Positions 22,890 to 57,919 are shown, counted from the first letter of the stretch. The stretch is 64,000 nucleotides of DNA from Ziziphus jujuba (GCF_031755915.1 NC_083388.1:11234501-11298500), one strand, 5' to 3'. Numbers and translations are program-made. Notes: generated by a model not told the origin, from the sequence alone.

Positions 22890-23720
22890 AATCTGACCCA
22901 CCACGTTTCGAGTCACAGCGAGACTACTTCTCTTTCCATGTCACGGGGGCGATAATTCTCCAAAATTTTTTGCTCTTGTGCGGCGTAGAGCTCCAACTCT
23001 AGTCCACCTACTCACGTGCACACCTTGCACGCTCTAGTGGAAACTTGCGAAAGCTTTGTACACCATCTATGCAAACTCAGCCTAGGCCCCAACCTTAGCA
23101 TACCGAAAGAACTCACACCCACCTGCAAGGTTTCATGGGCCGCACCCAACACACACCCACATAACTCAATGTGTTTAGACACAACCTGAGGGTCGAGTAT
23201 GCCTCATCACACACTCACACACACCACAATGTTAAGGTAATCACAAAGGCACACACATGATTTAGGGGGTTACTTCCTTGCCCCAACCTTTTCCTAGTCC
23301 ATCAAGAATAAAGGCTACAATGGCCCTATTCATATGGATCACCACACATCCTCTTTCACTTTGGGTTGGTGTCTCATACCTTTGTATCTTCATCTATTTA
23401 TACAAATAGATTGCACTAACATCCCTAGTTGCGTGGGATTTGCAACTATCTCAATCCCTACTTATATGGGATCACAACTTACTAACCTAGTTTTGCAAAA
23501 CTCTTGGAACCTGTGATCTCGTGCCACTTAGCCACGTAGTTATCCACCCAATAACTACCTTCAACGTGTCATGCCTCCCAACATGCCACGTGTCATCTTT
23601 AGCCAAATCCTCTATCTATTTGAATTTAAACTCATATCCATCTGAATTTAAACCCATCTTATTCAAATTCAAACTCACTTTTAAATTTGAACCAGGATAG
23701 GATTGCAACAATCCTCCTTG
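22890..23720 (-). mobile_element. LTR-like sequence in minus orientation
   Basis: The complement strand reads like a retrotransposon LTR. It has AGGAGGATTGTTGCAATCCT near 23710, several regulatory-like GGCACG and CACGTGG motifs, and a TATA box TATAAATAG at about 23400. A downstream leader-like G-rich stretch follows. No gag or pol reading frame is attached, and neither end is fixed. Copia-class origin is a guess from style. Confidence 0.4.
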
Positions 23721-24720
23721 ATCTCCACTTATCAAAGCTTGCAATCACTTTTTGAATTTTGGCCAAATCCATATCTTAGCCCCGTTTCAAAATGAAGCCT
23801 ATTATCGTGGAAGCATTCAAAAAGCAATCACCTAACTGATCTTATCTTATCCCATCCACATTTTGTGCTAGCCAAACTCTTCACATAGCCTTCCACACAC
23901 CTAGTCAGCATTCCATGCTACGTGCATTCTAGGGAGCCATGCTCTCCTCGCATGTTTGCAACCTGCGCCTCTTATGCAAATGCCGAACAGCTTCAGGCAT
24001 CCTTACACTAGCCTTGGTACCATTAGACCTGCTACTACATCTGTTGTATCATCAGCTGCCATTGCCACTCGTGTAGTTCGTACGCATGCTCCGCTCATGC
24101 ACACCTCTCTCGACTTCCCCCATGTACATGCGCTTCTACACACATGCACATGCCCACATGCTTGTTCCTCATCGAACACGTCTTTGGCTGCTCAACCAGC
24201 CATGCTAGCCATAATGCTCGCACACGGTCTCCCCACCATGTACTAAGTTTGGCCACACACAATGCGTAGTCTATCATGCATTCGCCTACCAACATCTCCA
24301 CGTGTCTTCGGTCTGCCTACTAGCACCTCCTCATGTCTTCGGTCACCATCATGATGCATAGTCTATCATGCATCTTCTTACTATGTCCTCAGCATCTTCC
24401 CATGCCTACCTTGCTGCATCGCGCCATGCCACCCACACAGCTTCATTTCACCCACAGCAACATCGTGTGCCGCCCTCAAAACACACCTAGGCCCTAAGCA
24501 TGGCACATGGTCACCATACTTAGCCTATCATCGAGGCTTAAGGTGCTCACACTCTCCCTCGATGCGAAGCCAATCTCTGGTCTGCTTCTCTCTCTCAACG
24601 CCGATCTCAAATTTGCTTCTCTCTCTCAATGCCGATCAATACCTTCCTCTCTCTCTCTCTCTTTTTGCGTCCTTCTCTCTTGACTCAACACGAAGCACCA
24701 GCCTCCATTTCCAGTAGTGG
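23721..24720. other. C-rich non-coding stretch, probably repeat derived
   Basis: Unusually C-rich on the plus strand for this AT-rich window, with many CATGC, CACAC and CCATGC words. A direct repeat GCTTCTCTCTCTCAA occurs twice between 24584 and 24629, with CT microsatellite at about 24650. Open frames here encode only Cys/His/Ala-rich sequence without similarity. It continues directly from the LTR-like block and may belong to it. Confidence 0.45.
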
Positions 24721-26322
24721 CAAGGTTTAATTCTGAACTCTATCTAGTTTTCCAGCTTTTGGTGATTACCTATCAATATTTAATATTTTAAATATTTTTC
24801 TCTAAGAGGTATTATGCATTTTTTTTTTGGGGAATAAACTGCATTTTTTTTTGTACATATCAATTTATCCTCTTCGCTTCTTCTGTGACGCTAAGAATGT
24901 TTATTCCCCAAAGAAGAGGATAAATTGATATTTATAAATTGATATTTATTCCCCAAAGAAGAGAATGTTTATAAATTGATATTTGTAAAAAAATGTTTAT
25001 TTCTCTAAGAATGTTTTGCTTTCATTTTTTTTTTTTTTTTACATTTGTTTGGTTGTGTATTAAAAATTAAATAAATAAAAATTTTAATGGCATGTTAAAT
25101 TCTTTGAAAGCAAGAGTATTTATATAATAAAGCCAAAATTAGCGGTTAGATGAAAAACGGGGTAGTTGAAAGGGTGCAACCAGCTTTTGATATATGAAAA
25201 AAAAAAAAAAAAAAAAGAAGTAGAAGAAGGGCAAAACGTATGCGGACTGCCGTTTTTTAACCAAAATAAACAGTAAAAATTGGACCAAAAACCGATATTT
25301 ATAATTGTACAGTGCCAGCTCGAAGGGTAATGTGAGTGAGGCAATAGCCTAAGGCTACACAATGAAAACAGGACCCTCAAAAATTACCTCATATATGTAA
25401 TTTTCTTTAATTTTTTTATTTTATTTTATAAACTATAGTAATTTTGCTTTTAGGAAATATAGAGACTTTTTTTTTTAAAGAAATTTATTAATTTTTCTAA
25501 ACTTCTATATCAGAATCAATCAAGCATTTATATTCATAAATATCTCCAAATCATTAATTAATATTTCTTTTGATAAATAACCAAACTAATTAAACTGGCA
25601 TTATTCTCTCATATTCAATATGCATTAAGCATTCCCATGTTAATTTGCTTTTCCTACACATGTAATAAACAAAATTATTTCTTTCAAAAAAAAAAAAAGT
25701 AGTATTGTAAAATTTAACTAGTAATTTAAACAAAAAAAAAAATTATTTAGAGCATTTTCAATTCTTACCTTAAGCTCCAAAGAGGTTGAGCCGACCCACT
25801 AATTTTGCTATGATACGTGTATACCTAGACTATAATGTGCTGGAAGAGATTGAATTTTTACAAAAGAATTATATATAATTGGATACCAACTTCTATTATA
25901 ATATGTACATTGATACCCATCACATTTGACCTATACATATACGTACCGGCATTGATCATGTGGCTTTTAAATATATATTTTTTTTAGTATTTAAGTTTCG
26001 AGGTTATTTTATTTTATTTTATTTATAGTTTTGATCAAATTGTTATGAAAAAATTGAAATAAAAATGGTTTTATTCTATTGGCTTAATAGTTTTATGGTT
26101 TAGTATTGTGTTTTGTAATCAAATGCTTTTTGAGAAAATTTAATTTATGCTTTGTATATGTAACATATAAGTTCTTATTTGTTTAATTTTAATGTTTTTA
26201 TCGTTCTATTTTTTGTTTTTGTCAATATATAATTGACGTGTTTTTATAATAATTATTTAATATTTTTGTGTAGAATATGAATTAAAATTGGTGATTTTCC
26301 GGTACTCTTTTTTTATTGTCAA

Positions 26323-26402
26323 GATTTTCACCATTGGGTTTTTACTTCATGGAATTATTGTAGATTTTCACAATTGGGTTTTTACTTCATGGAATTATTG
26401 TA
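26323..26402. repeat. 40-bp tandem duplication
   Basis: Two adjacent 40-bp copies (26323-26362 and 26363-26402) differ at one base (CACC versus CACA). The near identity suggests a recent duplication. Confidence 0.9.
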
Positions 26403-26999
26403 GATTGCTTTGTACAGACCTTTTGGTCTTTTATATTTGTATGGAATTTCTTGTATCTTTATTTTTTTTTTTTACTAAAATAATGTTTGGTTAAATTTAG
26501 TTCGGAAAGTGCCTACATAATAAGGATATTCTTCTGTTTTCTATCTTGGTCAATGGCAGATTCAGAAAATTTGATTAGAGGGGGCACCATTATAAACAAT
26601 TTGGTTTTTTTTTAAAAAAAAAAATTCAAATTATAATAATTTATAATGAAACAAAAAATTTGCTTATTTAGGAAGTGCATACTTTGTTATTTATATAATA
26701 TAGTATTTGGTCTTGAAGTAGACATATATTAAGTTAAAATGGCAAAATTAAATTTTATAAGGAAATAAGTGAGTACTAGGTAAGAAATCATAAACTAAGT
26801 AGGGCACATTCCTAAATTTTAATGATAATTATGAAATCAAACAAAACTAGCCTATTAAAATGTTAAAAAAACAATAAATTAAGTGCCATCGGACCTAGTG
26901 TAAATCCACCCATGATCTTGGTCCTTACCATTTCTTCTTCTTCTTCTTCTTCTTATTACTATTATTATTATCATTTGTTACAAAGGAGCCGAAGCCCTA

Positions 27000-27115
<116 letters not shown>

Positions 27116-27156
27116 CCTCTATTGTTTTATTTTGTGCTGTTTCTTTATGTGTTATA

Positions 27157-27577
27157 GGGATGTATTCAATTTAGAGTTTAGTAGATTTAAAATGAATTAT
27201 AAATTTTAAAAGATTTGATGGATTGTAATGGAATTTCATAGATTTCATAAAGAATTTATAAGAATCCAATGAAATTTTTAGGATTAAGGATAGATTTCAT
27301 ATTGACAATTTTTTTTTTCACAATTTTACTGTTAAAATCTTTTCAAATCTATTAAAATCTATCATTTTTTAAACTTAATGATTTTTTGAATACAACATTA
27401 GATTTCAAAAAAATTCTATAAAGTCCTACATGAATTTGAATAAACCTTTATAAAATCTATTAAAATCTGAATTAAACATCATTGTACTTGTATAGACTTC
27501 TTTAAAATTTAAATTAAATATCTCAGAACTTTTAAACACTTCTAAAATTCTTCAAACTCTAGATTGAATACATGCCC
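27157..27577. mobile_element. MITE, 421 bp, with terminal inverted repeats
   Basis: The left end GGGATGTATTCAATTTAGAG and the complement of the right end GGGCATGTATTCAATCTAGA match with few differences over more than 20 bp. The interior repeats AAATCTATTAAAATCTA-type words on both strands. No coding sequence. I could not define a convincing target duplication, so the superfamily is left open. Confidence 0.75.
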
Positions 27578-30239
27578 TTCAGATTCTTAGCTATTTTACA
27601 ATTGATCTTTTCATACATTTTCAACTTGAAATTATTATGAAATAATAATTAAATAAATTTGTTAATTACATTTATTCTTCTATTTTTATATGATTTTTGA
27701 TATTGTGTTGAAGCATTTTTTGCTTTCAATCGTACGGATGCATATTTCCTTTTTATTTTATTTTTTTATGCTTAGTTATTTTTCGATTTTTTATCCAAGA
27801 GAAAATAATTAAAATATCACAATGTACCTAACGCGAAATATCTTTTATCTTTTCGGTTTCAAATTTAATAAATTTTTACTTACTCTTAAATGTTATTAGA
27901 ATTTTTTCTTTTTCCCAAAACAAGACCTAGAGCATAGCCAGTGGATGATAATTTGAATCATAGATATAATATATTAGGGAAACTGTAATTAATAAAATTT
28001 GAATTGAAAAAGTAAATAGAATTTAATGGCTAAGCAAACCTTATATAGTCCGATCAAATTAATCTGACTCATTGAACCTGCTTTGTTTGTTCTCTGGCTC
28101 CGGTTTCTACTATACTCCATAGGCTTCCCAGTATTAGAAAAGAAACTAAAATTAAATATATCTTTTCTCTCAAATTTTACTTCCAGGTGTCATTTTAACG
28201 AGCTTGGTATCTTAGATGGTCAAGTTGCAGAGGGTAAAAATGTGCATGGTGTTAATATGAGAATCTCTTCCTGACTCTTTATATTTTTATGTTTTTTACT
28301 GGTTTAAACTAAATTCCTACCATGTCTAATTCCATATTTTTTTTTTGCATGCACATAGACATAAAGAAAAGTTCACAATCCAGGACTTCACTTTGATATT
28401 TATTTTATGATCTTTGAAGTTTTTATATAAATTTCATGATAAAAATTTCAAATGTACATGCTTTGTGCCTCATACAATGTGCAGGTCATGTAGCTCCAAA
28501 AAAGAGAATACAAGTCCAAGGAATGTAATGCAATGCTAAACAAGGTACTCTCTGTTTTGTAGCAAATTTGCATGAATGTTCTAGGAAGTACGTATAATAA
28601 CTCTCCCGCTACTTCAATTTACAAAAATTATATTTAAAAAATGGTTCTGTTCCTAAAAACTTAACTATTTGAGGATGTGTTTGATATATCACTACTGGTT
28701 AATTTAGATTTAAAACTCTCTATTTTCACACTGAAGTTTGAGACAGTATATTTTCGTACTTGTTTCCTAATCCAAAGGAACCCAACCCTCTCCCTTCTTC
28801 TTTTATTAATTTTTGAGACAGTCTACATAACAACGAGCGCACCCTCATGAGTCATGGCCGTTTTGTTGAGAGACATCCATACTTCGTAAAATCCCTACGT
28901 GCAGAAAGCTTAAGACCTTTCTCTCTCCACAATCCTCCCTCTCTTCCTTCGTAAAATCCCTAAGTGCAGAAAAATACAGTCTCGCCCTTCCTCTTTATGT
29001 CTTCCTTCGTAAAATCCCTAAAATTTGAAGTGCAGAAAGCTTAACCCACCAGCTCGCCACCACTTTTCACTCTCTGCCGCTGCGCACTCGCCACCATTGG
29101 TATATGATTTCACGTTTGTTCTTTTTTTTTCTTTTTTTAAATGATTATATTGAGCTGTTGTTTGATTGCTTAGAAAATGAAAAATTGAATCCTTAGGTTA
29201 GTTTTGTGGCTTTTAAGAGGATACACGGGGCAAACTAAGTCCCTCTTATCATGAAATCATTTGTTTGTTTCGCTAATACTCTCTTCCTGGTTGAAAAAAA
29301 AATAAAAAATAAATAAGAAAAAGAGATTATTTTTACCTCCAGAACTTCCATGTGTAAGTTTAACTTTAGAATCCATAACTTGACCATCAAGTAAACCGCA
29401 AAATCTCAGGTAATAGGATCCTACTTAATGTGCTGCACCATTCACATAGGACCATATCTACAGATAATTCTAATCCCCAAGATCAAAAAGATCAATCAGC
29501 AAAACCTTGGATGACAGATATCCAATCACAGGGTCCTTATAGAAATATGGAAGTAAATGATGCTTAAAATTAGTGAGGAAAAAAAAAAAAAAGATTCATT
29601 GTCCAGAGTTAATTGGTCCATTACAAGTGTATATATGTGTGTTTCATGCCCTGCCGACATAAAACAAATCTAAATTGCAATTTTTTTTTTTTTTTTTTTC
29701 ACCCAACGAACAGGACTACTAGAGTGTGCCCTCACCAAAAAGATCTGGGCAACCAAATACATAGTATAAATACGTTTACAAAGAAAAAAGGAAATTGAAC
29801 CCCATTATTCATAAGTGGTGTACCATAATAACCTATCAACAAGTTTGAAGAAAAATTAAAAAAAAAAAAAATATAAAAAAAGAAATAGGAATTTCACCAG
29901 AAAAGAGAGTCTGATAGGGTAAAGAAGTTTGGATTGGTGCAAAGGCCTCACTCTCAGTTCTCTGGAACCACTGTAAACCCCCAATACACAGCAAACGAAA
30001 TTACTCTAAAAAAAAAAAAAAAAAAAGAAAAGAATAAAATAAATAAAATAAACCTCTTCTTTTACCTTTTGGCCCTCATATTCTAAACCTCATATTTTAA
30101 CAAACAGGAGGGTAAAAAGGAAAAAACAATTCAAAAATTTCGAAAACCACTAAAACGACGCAGTTTTAAATAATTAAAAAAAAAACAAAAATCTAAAATA
30201 GGCGGTGTCGTTTTTGAAGGGAAAAAAATTAATATAAAA
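27578..30239. other. Intergenic stretch before NRPC1
   Basis: No gene recognised. Notable are three copies of TTCGTAAAATCCCTA at about 28881, 28950 and 29005, each followed by GTGCAGAAA. They lie in a CT-rich patch that resembles an untranslated leader (28780-29100). Long A and T runs occur near 29581, 29681, 29861 and 30009. The spliced-leader-like look of 28.8-29.1 kb may mark a non-coding or lost gene. Confidence 0.4.
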
Positions 30240-30413
30240 AAAAAAAAGGGGCGAGCGACGAGGGAGGGACGAACGACGGCGAAGATAAAGAGGAACAACA
30301 GTCCTTTTGTATGTGTTAAATATATTGTTACCGAAAGCTTAAACCCTGCAAGGGTGTGTGCTGTTTTTGTTTGTCAGTTTTGAGAGCACTGTGCTTTTCT
30401 CCGCCGTTTGGCA
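30150..30413 (+). promoter_or_regulatory. NRPC1 proximal promoter and 5' leader
   Basis: Two facing copies of a CGAC motif, AAAACGACGCAG at 30152-30163 and GGCGGTGTCGTTTTT at 30201-30215, form an imperfect inverted repeat. GC-rich sequence GGGGCGAGCGACGAGGGAGG follows at about 30248. No TATA box is evident, as is usual for a housekeeping polymerase subunit. The translation start at 30414 is in GGCAATGGCGG, which fits the plant start context. Confidence 0.45.
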
Positions 30414-52106
<21,693 letters not shown>

Positions 52107-52737
52107 AGTCATTCCTTTACAGATGAAATTTTGATGCATTACTAACTTGCAGCTATATAATCTAATGGAAATTTTGTTCATTCTCTTGTAGTTTCCTGGT
52201 CAGTATGTATATATAAACTTATGAAAAAGTTGCTTTTTTGAGGCAGCGGTTAGTTGCATGAATCGTCTACGATAATACAGTTCGTTTTTGGATGCACGAT
52301 TTTTTGTAAGGGAGTTCATAATTTTAGCTGATCCAACGAAATCAACCCAACCAAACCATTCCAACCCTATATAACAAAATTTTGAATTTGTACAGTATAA
52401 TCCGATTGAATTGGATTTAAAAATCCAATTAAATTGGTTTGGTTATATGTTGTTACTTTTCAAAGTATCTGATCCAATAATGCATATATTTTTTTGGTTA
52501 ATAAAAAATTATGTATTAGCATTTATTATAATTGGATTCTACATTTGTTTGTAGAATAATTTTATTTAATTAAATTTATTCTAAATCTTCTGAAATATGT
52601 TTAGAAAATTAAATTTATGTCGAATATTTATATGTATTCTAATTTTAATTGGTTAGTAATGGATGAAAACCAGTCCAATGGAAACCTATTAAATTAAACA
52701 ATTACACCTGAGTAAAATATACAAATTGAATAAACAG
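52107..52737. other. NRPC1 3' flank and AT-rich intergenic
   Basis: Follows the TGA at 52104-52106. It should contain the 3' untranslated region; no single polyadenylation signal stands out. No gene is visible. Confidence 0.5.
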
Positions 52738-55107
52738 TCTGCCTAATGGATATACTGTTGTCTTCAGGTTTATCAAACTCTAATTTCTGTATCCTATGTA
52801 CCTTATTAATTTACTAACTACTTATTTATCAATATATCTATTTACATAATTATATGTATTTATATTAATAAATCTTGCAAATAATTAAAATTGAAAAAAA
52901 AGAAAATTGGTGACGCTTTCATTCATAAAACCATTGCCTAGCAGCAATTTTTTTTTTTTTGTAATGTTTATAATTTTTTTGTTTGCAATTTTAACTTAAT
53001 TAATTTTTGCAATATTACCAACTTGTTTGTTGGGTTGAGGAGCTTAAATGTTGTTGTTGTTGTTGTTGTTTTTTTTTTTTTTTTTTGTGTTGAAATTTGA
53101 AATCATTAGGTGACACTTTTATCATCAAAAGCGTTGTCTCATGTTTTGATAATAAAAAGAAAAAAAAAATTGAAGTTCTTACATTTAACAAAAAAATAAG
53201 TTAAAAAAGCAAAAATTAAGTTAAAAATCCAAACACAACAATAAGTCAACATTGTAAAAAATTATTTAAAAAAAAAAAAGAAAGGAAGACATAGGCTATG
53301 CATTTTATGCCTATGACATTGAAAAAATTTTAAAAAAAAATTGTAAATTTTTACTTCATAAAGTTAATTAGTATTACACTATATTACTAAGATCTTCATA
53401 CACTATATTTAACCTTTTAAATGTAGAAATTGAATAAATATAAATTTTTTTGTTCTGCAAAACAAATCAAAGTGACAACAACAATCTACCTAATGGAAAC
53501 TGTTGTCCTCAAGTTTTCACAAGCCTGATATCCATAGATATATCAAGACTTAATTTTTGTATCCTATGTACCTTGCTAATTCACTAATCATTTATTTTCC
53601 AATTTATCTATATATATATATATATTTACATAATTATATACATGTATATTAATAAAACTTTAAAAAAATTAAAATAAAAAAAAGAAAGAAAATAGGCGAC
53701 GCTTTCATTCATAAAAGCGTTGCCTAATTGTGTCTCAATATTTTTTTTAATTTTTGCAATGTTTATAATTTTTTTTGTTTGTAATTTTAATTAACTTGTT
53801 TGTTAAATTAAGGAGCTTAAATGGTTTTTTTTTTTGAAATTTCAAAGCATTAGGAAACGTTTTTATCATCAAAAGCATCATCTAATGTTATGATATTAAA
53901 AAATTTTTTGAAGTTCTTAAATTTAACAAACAAATAAGTTAAAACTGCGAACACAACAATAAGTCAATATTGCAAAATATTTATAAAAAAAAGGAAGACA
54001 TAGGTGATGTGTTTTACGCCAAAAGCGTTGCCTATGGCATTGAAAACATAAAAAAAAAATTAAAAAAAAATTGTAAATTTTTAGTTCATAAAGCTAATTA
54101 GTATATTACATTGTATTACCAAAATCTTCACAACTATATTTAACCTTTTAAATGCAAAAATTAAATCAACATAAAATTTTTTGTTCTGCAAAAAATAGAT
54201 AAACGTGACAGCAGCAGTTTGCCTAATGAATATACTGTTGTCCTAAGGTTTTCACAAGTATGATATCCACAGATATATCAAGCCTTAATTTCTGTATTTT
54301 ATGTACCTTACTAATTCACTAACTACTTATTCTCCAATATATATATATATATACACATAATTATATGCACATACATTAATAAAACTTGAGAAAAATTAAA
54401 ATTAAAAAAAAAAAAAGAAAATTAGGTGACGCTTGCATTGATAAAAGTGTTGCCTAACTATGTCTCTATTTTTTTTTTGGCAGTGTTTATTATTTTTTGT
54501 TTGCAATTTTAACTTAATTAATTTTTGCAATATTAACTAATTTGTTTGTTAAATTGAAGAGCTTAATTTTTTTTTTTTTTAGGAAATTTCAAAGTATTAG
54601 ACAACACTTTTATCATCAATAACGTTATCTAATGTTTTGATGTTAAAAAAATTTTGGAGTTCTTAAATTTAACCCCAAAAAAAAAGTAAAAAAAGCAAAA
54701 AGTAAGTTAAAAATGCAAACACAGTAATAAGTCAACATTGCAAAAAATTATTAAAAACAAAAAAGGAAGACAAAGGCTACGCTTTTTATGCCAAAAGCAT
54801 TTCCTATGGCATTGAAAAAATTTTTAAAAAAAAATTGTAAATTTTTAGTTCATAAAGCTAATTAGTATATTACATTGTATAATCAAACTCTTCACACATT
54901 ATATTTAATCTTTTAAACAAAGAAAGTGAATCAATATAAAATTTTTTGTTCTGCAAAACAGATAATAAAGTAACAGTACCAGTCTGCTTAATGGACACAC
55001 TATTGTCCTCAAGTTTTAACAAATCTGATATCCACAGATATATGAAGCCTAAATGTTTCTATCCTAGGTACCTTGATAATTCACTAACCACTTATTCCCC
55101 AATTTAT

Positions 55108-55181
<74 letters not shown>

Positions 55182-56863
55182 CATAATTGTATGCATACAT
55201 ATTAATAAAACTTGAAAAAAATTAAATTAAAAATATGTTTCTTTTCTTTTTCTTTTTTTTTTATAATGTTTATTATTTTTTTGTTTGCAAGTTTAACTTA
55301 ATTAATTTTTGTAATATTAACCAACTTGTTTGTTAAATTGAGGAGCTTCAATTTTTTTTTTTTTTTGAAATATCAAAGCACTAGGCGATACTTTTGTGTT
55401 GATTTAAATTTTTTTTTTAAGTTCTTAAATTTAACAAACAAATAAGTTAAAAATGCAAAAATTAAATTCAAAATGCAGACATAACAATATGTTGCAATTT
55501 TTTTTTTTTTTTTTTAAGAAGGGAAGACATAGGGGACACTTTTTATACCAATCTCGTCACCTATAACATTGAAAAAATAAAAAAATAATAATGTAAATTT
55601 TTACTTAATAAATCTAATTAGTATATCACACTGTATTACCAAAATCTTCATACACTATATTTAACATTTTAAACATTGAAATTGAATGAATATTAAATTT
55701 TTTGTTCTGCGTAACAGATAATAGAGTGACAGCAGCGTCTGCCTAATGGATAGACGACAGATAATTATCTGCATATTAGTCAAACTTGAAAAAAAATTAA
55801 AATAAAAAAGGAAAAGCTGATGCTTTTTTGTTAAAGTGTCGGCTATTGTTAAATTTGGAGAGGCTGTTTGTTGAAAGTGTCGGCTTTTTTTTTTTTTTGG
55901 TTTGAATGTTGTTTTAATTTTTACAAAATTAGATTATTGAAAAGATAACTTCATGCAAAATGATTCACCAACCACTTATTCCCCAATTTATCTATGTATA
56001 ATTTACATAATTATATGCATATTAATCAAACTTTAAAAAAATTAAAATTCACAAAAAAAGAAAAGAAAAACCCGACGCTTTTATGTTAAAGCGTTAGCTA
56101 TTATTATATTTGGTGACACTTTTTGTTAAAAGCATTAGTTTTTCTCTTCTTCTTTTTTTGGGTTTGAATGGTGTTTTACTTTTGTCAAAATTAGATTGTT
56201 TAAAAGCTAACTTCATGCAAAATAATTAAAAGATAACAAAATTAAAATAAATATTTGTATAACAAAATAATATTTCGAATAAATTAAATATTAACCCATA
56301 TAATATTTTTACAATTTGGTCAACTATTTTATACATACAAACAAAAGCAATTAAACTACCATGCATATATACTCATTGAGATGGAATATTTGAAATCATA
56401 ATTGATACCCATTCAACCGCTATTATATAAATTTTTAGCGATGATTTTTATATAGCGATGAAAAGCGTCGTTAAACGTCTAACTCTCGCTAAAAACTTGT
56501 TTGACTAGTCAATGCTTTTAAGAAAATGTCAACATTTCTCTTGGTGTTTTTTAAACTTTTAGTGATACTTTTTGGCAAAAGCATCGGCCGTTCTTCAACA
56601 TTTAGCGACTATTTTTTTAAAAAGTGTCGGATTATTGTACATATAGTGACACTTTTTAATATTAAAAAGCTTCGGCTTTTCTTGAATATTAGGCGACACT
56701 TTTGAAGCGTCAGTTTTTCTTGAATATTAGGCGACACTTTTGAAACGTCGGCTTTTGTGTTTTAATTTTAATGACACGATATCATGCGATGCTTCATGAA
56801 GCATCGATTTTTATTTTGCATGACGTATTAATTGCATCTCTTGTCAATGTGATTGTTGTAGTG
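52738..56863 (+). mobile_element. CACTA (En/Spm)-type element remnant with 750-bp tandem array
   Basis: Landmarks such as GTCTGCCTAATGGATA recur at 52738, 53480, 54206, 54977 and 55735, and CCACTTATTCCCCAATTTAT-like blocks recur with similar spacing (about 730-880 bp). Each unit holds short hairpins, for example GGCGACGCTTT paired with AAAGCGTTGCC near 53694. Similar AGCGACnnTTTT/AAAAGCGTCG words continue to 56.8 kb. The segment ends TGATTGTTGTAGTG at 56863, which is CACTACAACAATCA on the complement: a CACTA terminus. No transposase and no matching left terminus were found, so it is partial or non-autonomous. Confidence 0.7.
55110..55181. repeat. (AT)n microsatellite
   Basis: About 35 AT units inside the fourth unit of the tandem array. 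The other units have only short ATAT patches at the same place, so it expanded in one unit. Confidence 0.95.
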
Positions 56864-57919
56864 AAATGAAACCCCAAATTTGAACATAAGTTTCCAATGT
56901 TTGGAACACAAATTAAAATCCTAACCCTAACCCAAATTTGAAACCCTAACCAAAACAAAAACCAAAATACTAAATAAAAAAAAAAAATTCCTATAGAATT
57001 ATGCCCACATCATCCAACTTTTCTAAAACAAAACCGAACAAAATAATAATAATAATAATAACAAAGAAAACTCTAAAACTTAAACAAAATTACAATCTAA
57101 AAACCTAACCATATAAGAGTTCAAAATCCATTATATACCTTTCTTTGTTCTTCGTTTTCTGCTTCAGTTTCAAACACAATCCTTTGTCAATCTTCAAAAC
57201 CATTACAACACTCCTCACTCTTCCTTCCTATGCAAGTAGGAGGGAAAACCATCTTCTATTCCCACCAAATCTTGGTGGTCAGTGCGTAAACCACGAATTT
57301 TTAAGAAAACCATTGGAAAATACCTGAAAATGGTTCTCAGCTATTGGGGTTACATCTCTATCATATAGTCAAACAGGTCAATTATGTTCAGAGGTGTGAG
57401 AATATGTTAATGCCCTTCTCCAATTAAGTTTAATGGAGATAGTCTAACAGTAGGGAAGGATGTTACAATTTCATTAAAACTCAGGATGGGCGTTGCAATT
57501 TCCAAACCTCCGGGGAGGTATATGAAATATATTCTTTCTTTAATTCTTTATGAAAAATTAAAAAATATTTAAAAAATTGTAAATATAATATATTTATTTT
57601 TATTTGTACAATTTATTTTAAATTTATTTATTTAAATACTATTGTTTAATTTATAAATTTACTCTAATATTGTAAATTGACTAAAATAAATTTTACAATA
57701 AATTTTCTAAATAAATTTTATTTATTTTGTTTAAATAATTTTGAAATAAATTTTAGTACAGTAAATTAAGAAATTAATGATTATGATAAAAAAAAATAAG
57801 TGCAATAAATTAGTAAAAGGAAGAAGACTACAATTTTGCTGAAATAATAAATTACATATATATTTGATTAAATATACAATTTCTTATTTATGAAAAAAAT
57901 ATTTAATTTAATAAATATA
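56864..57919. other. Intergenic stretch
   Basis: No gene is recognised. It contains AACCCTAACC words at 56925-56950, an ATA repeat near 57045-57060, and AT-rich sequence with many TAAATTTA patches from 57540. Confidence 0.5.

Noticed and set aside
23956..24301. Frames of 96 and 68 codons in the C-rich block
   Set aside because: Composition-driven (Cys, His, Ala, Thr) and without motifs or splice context.
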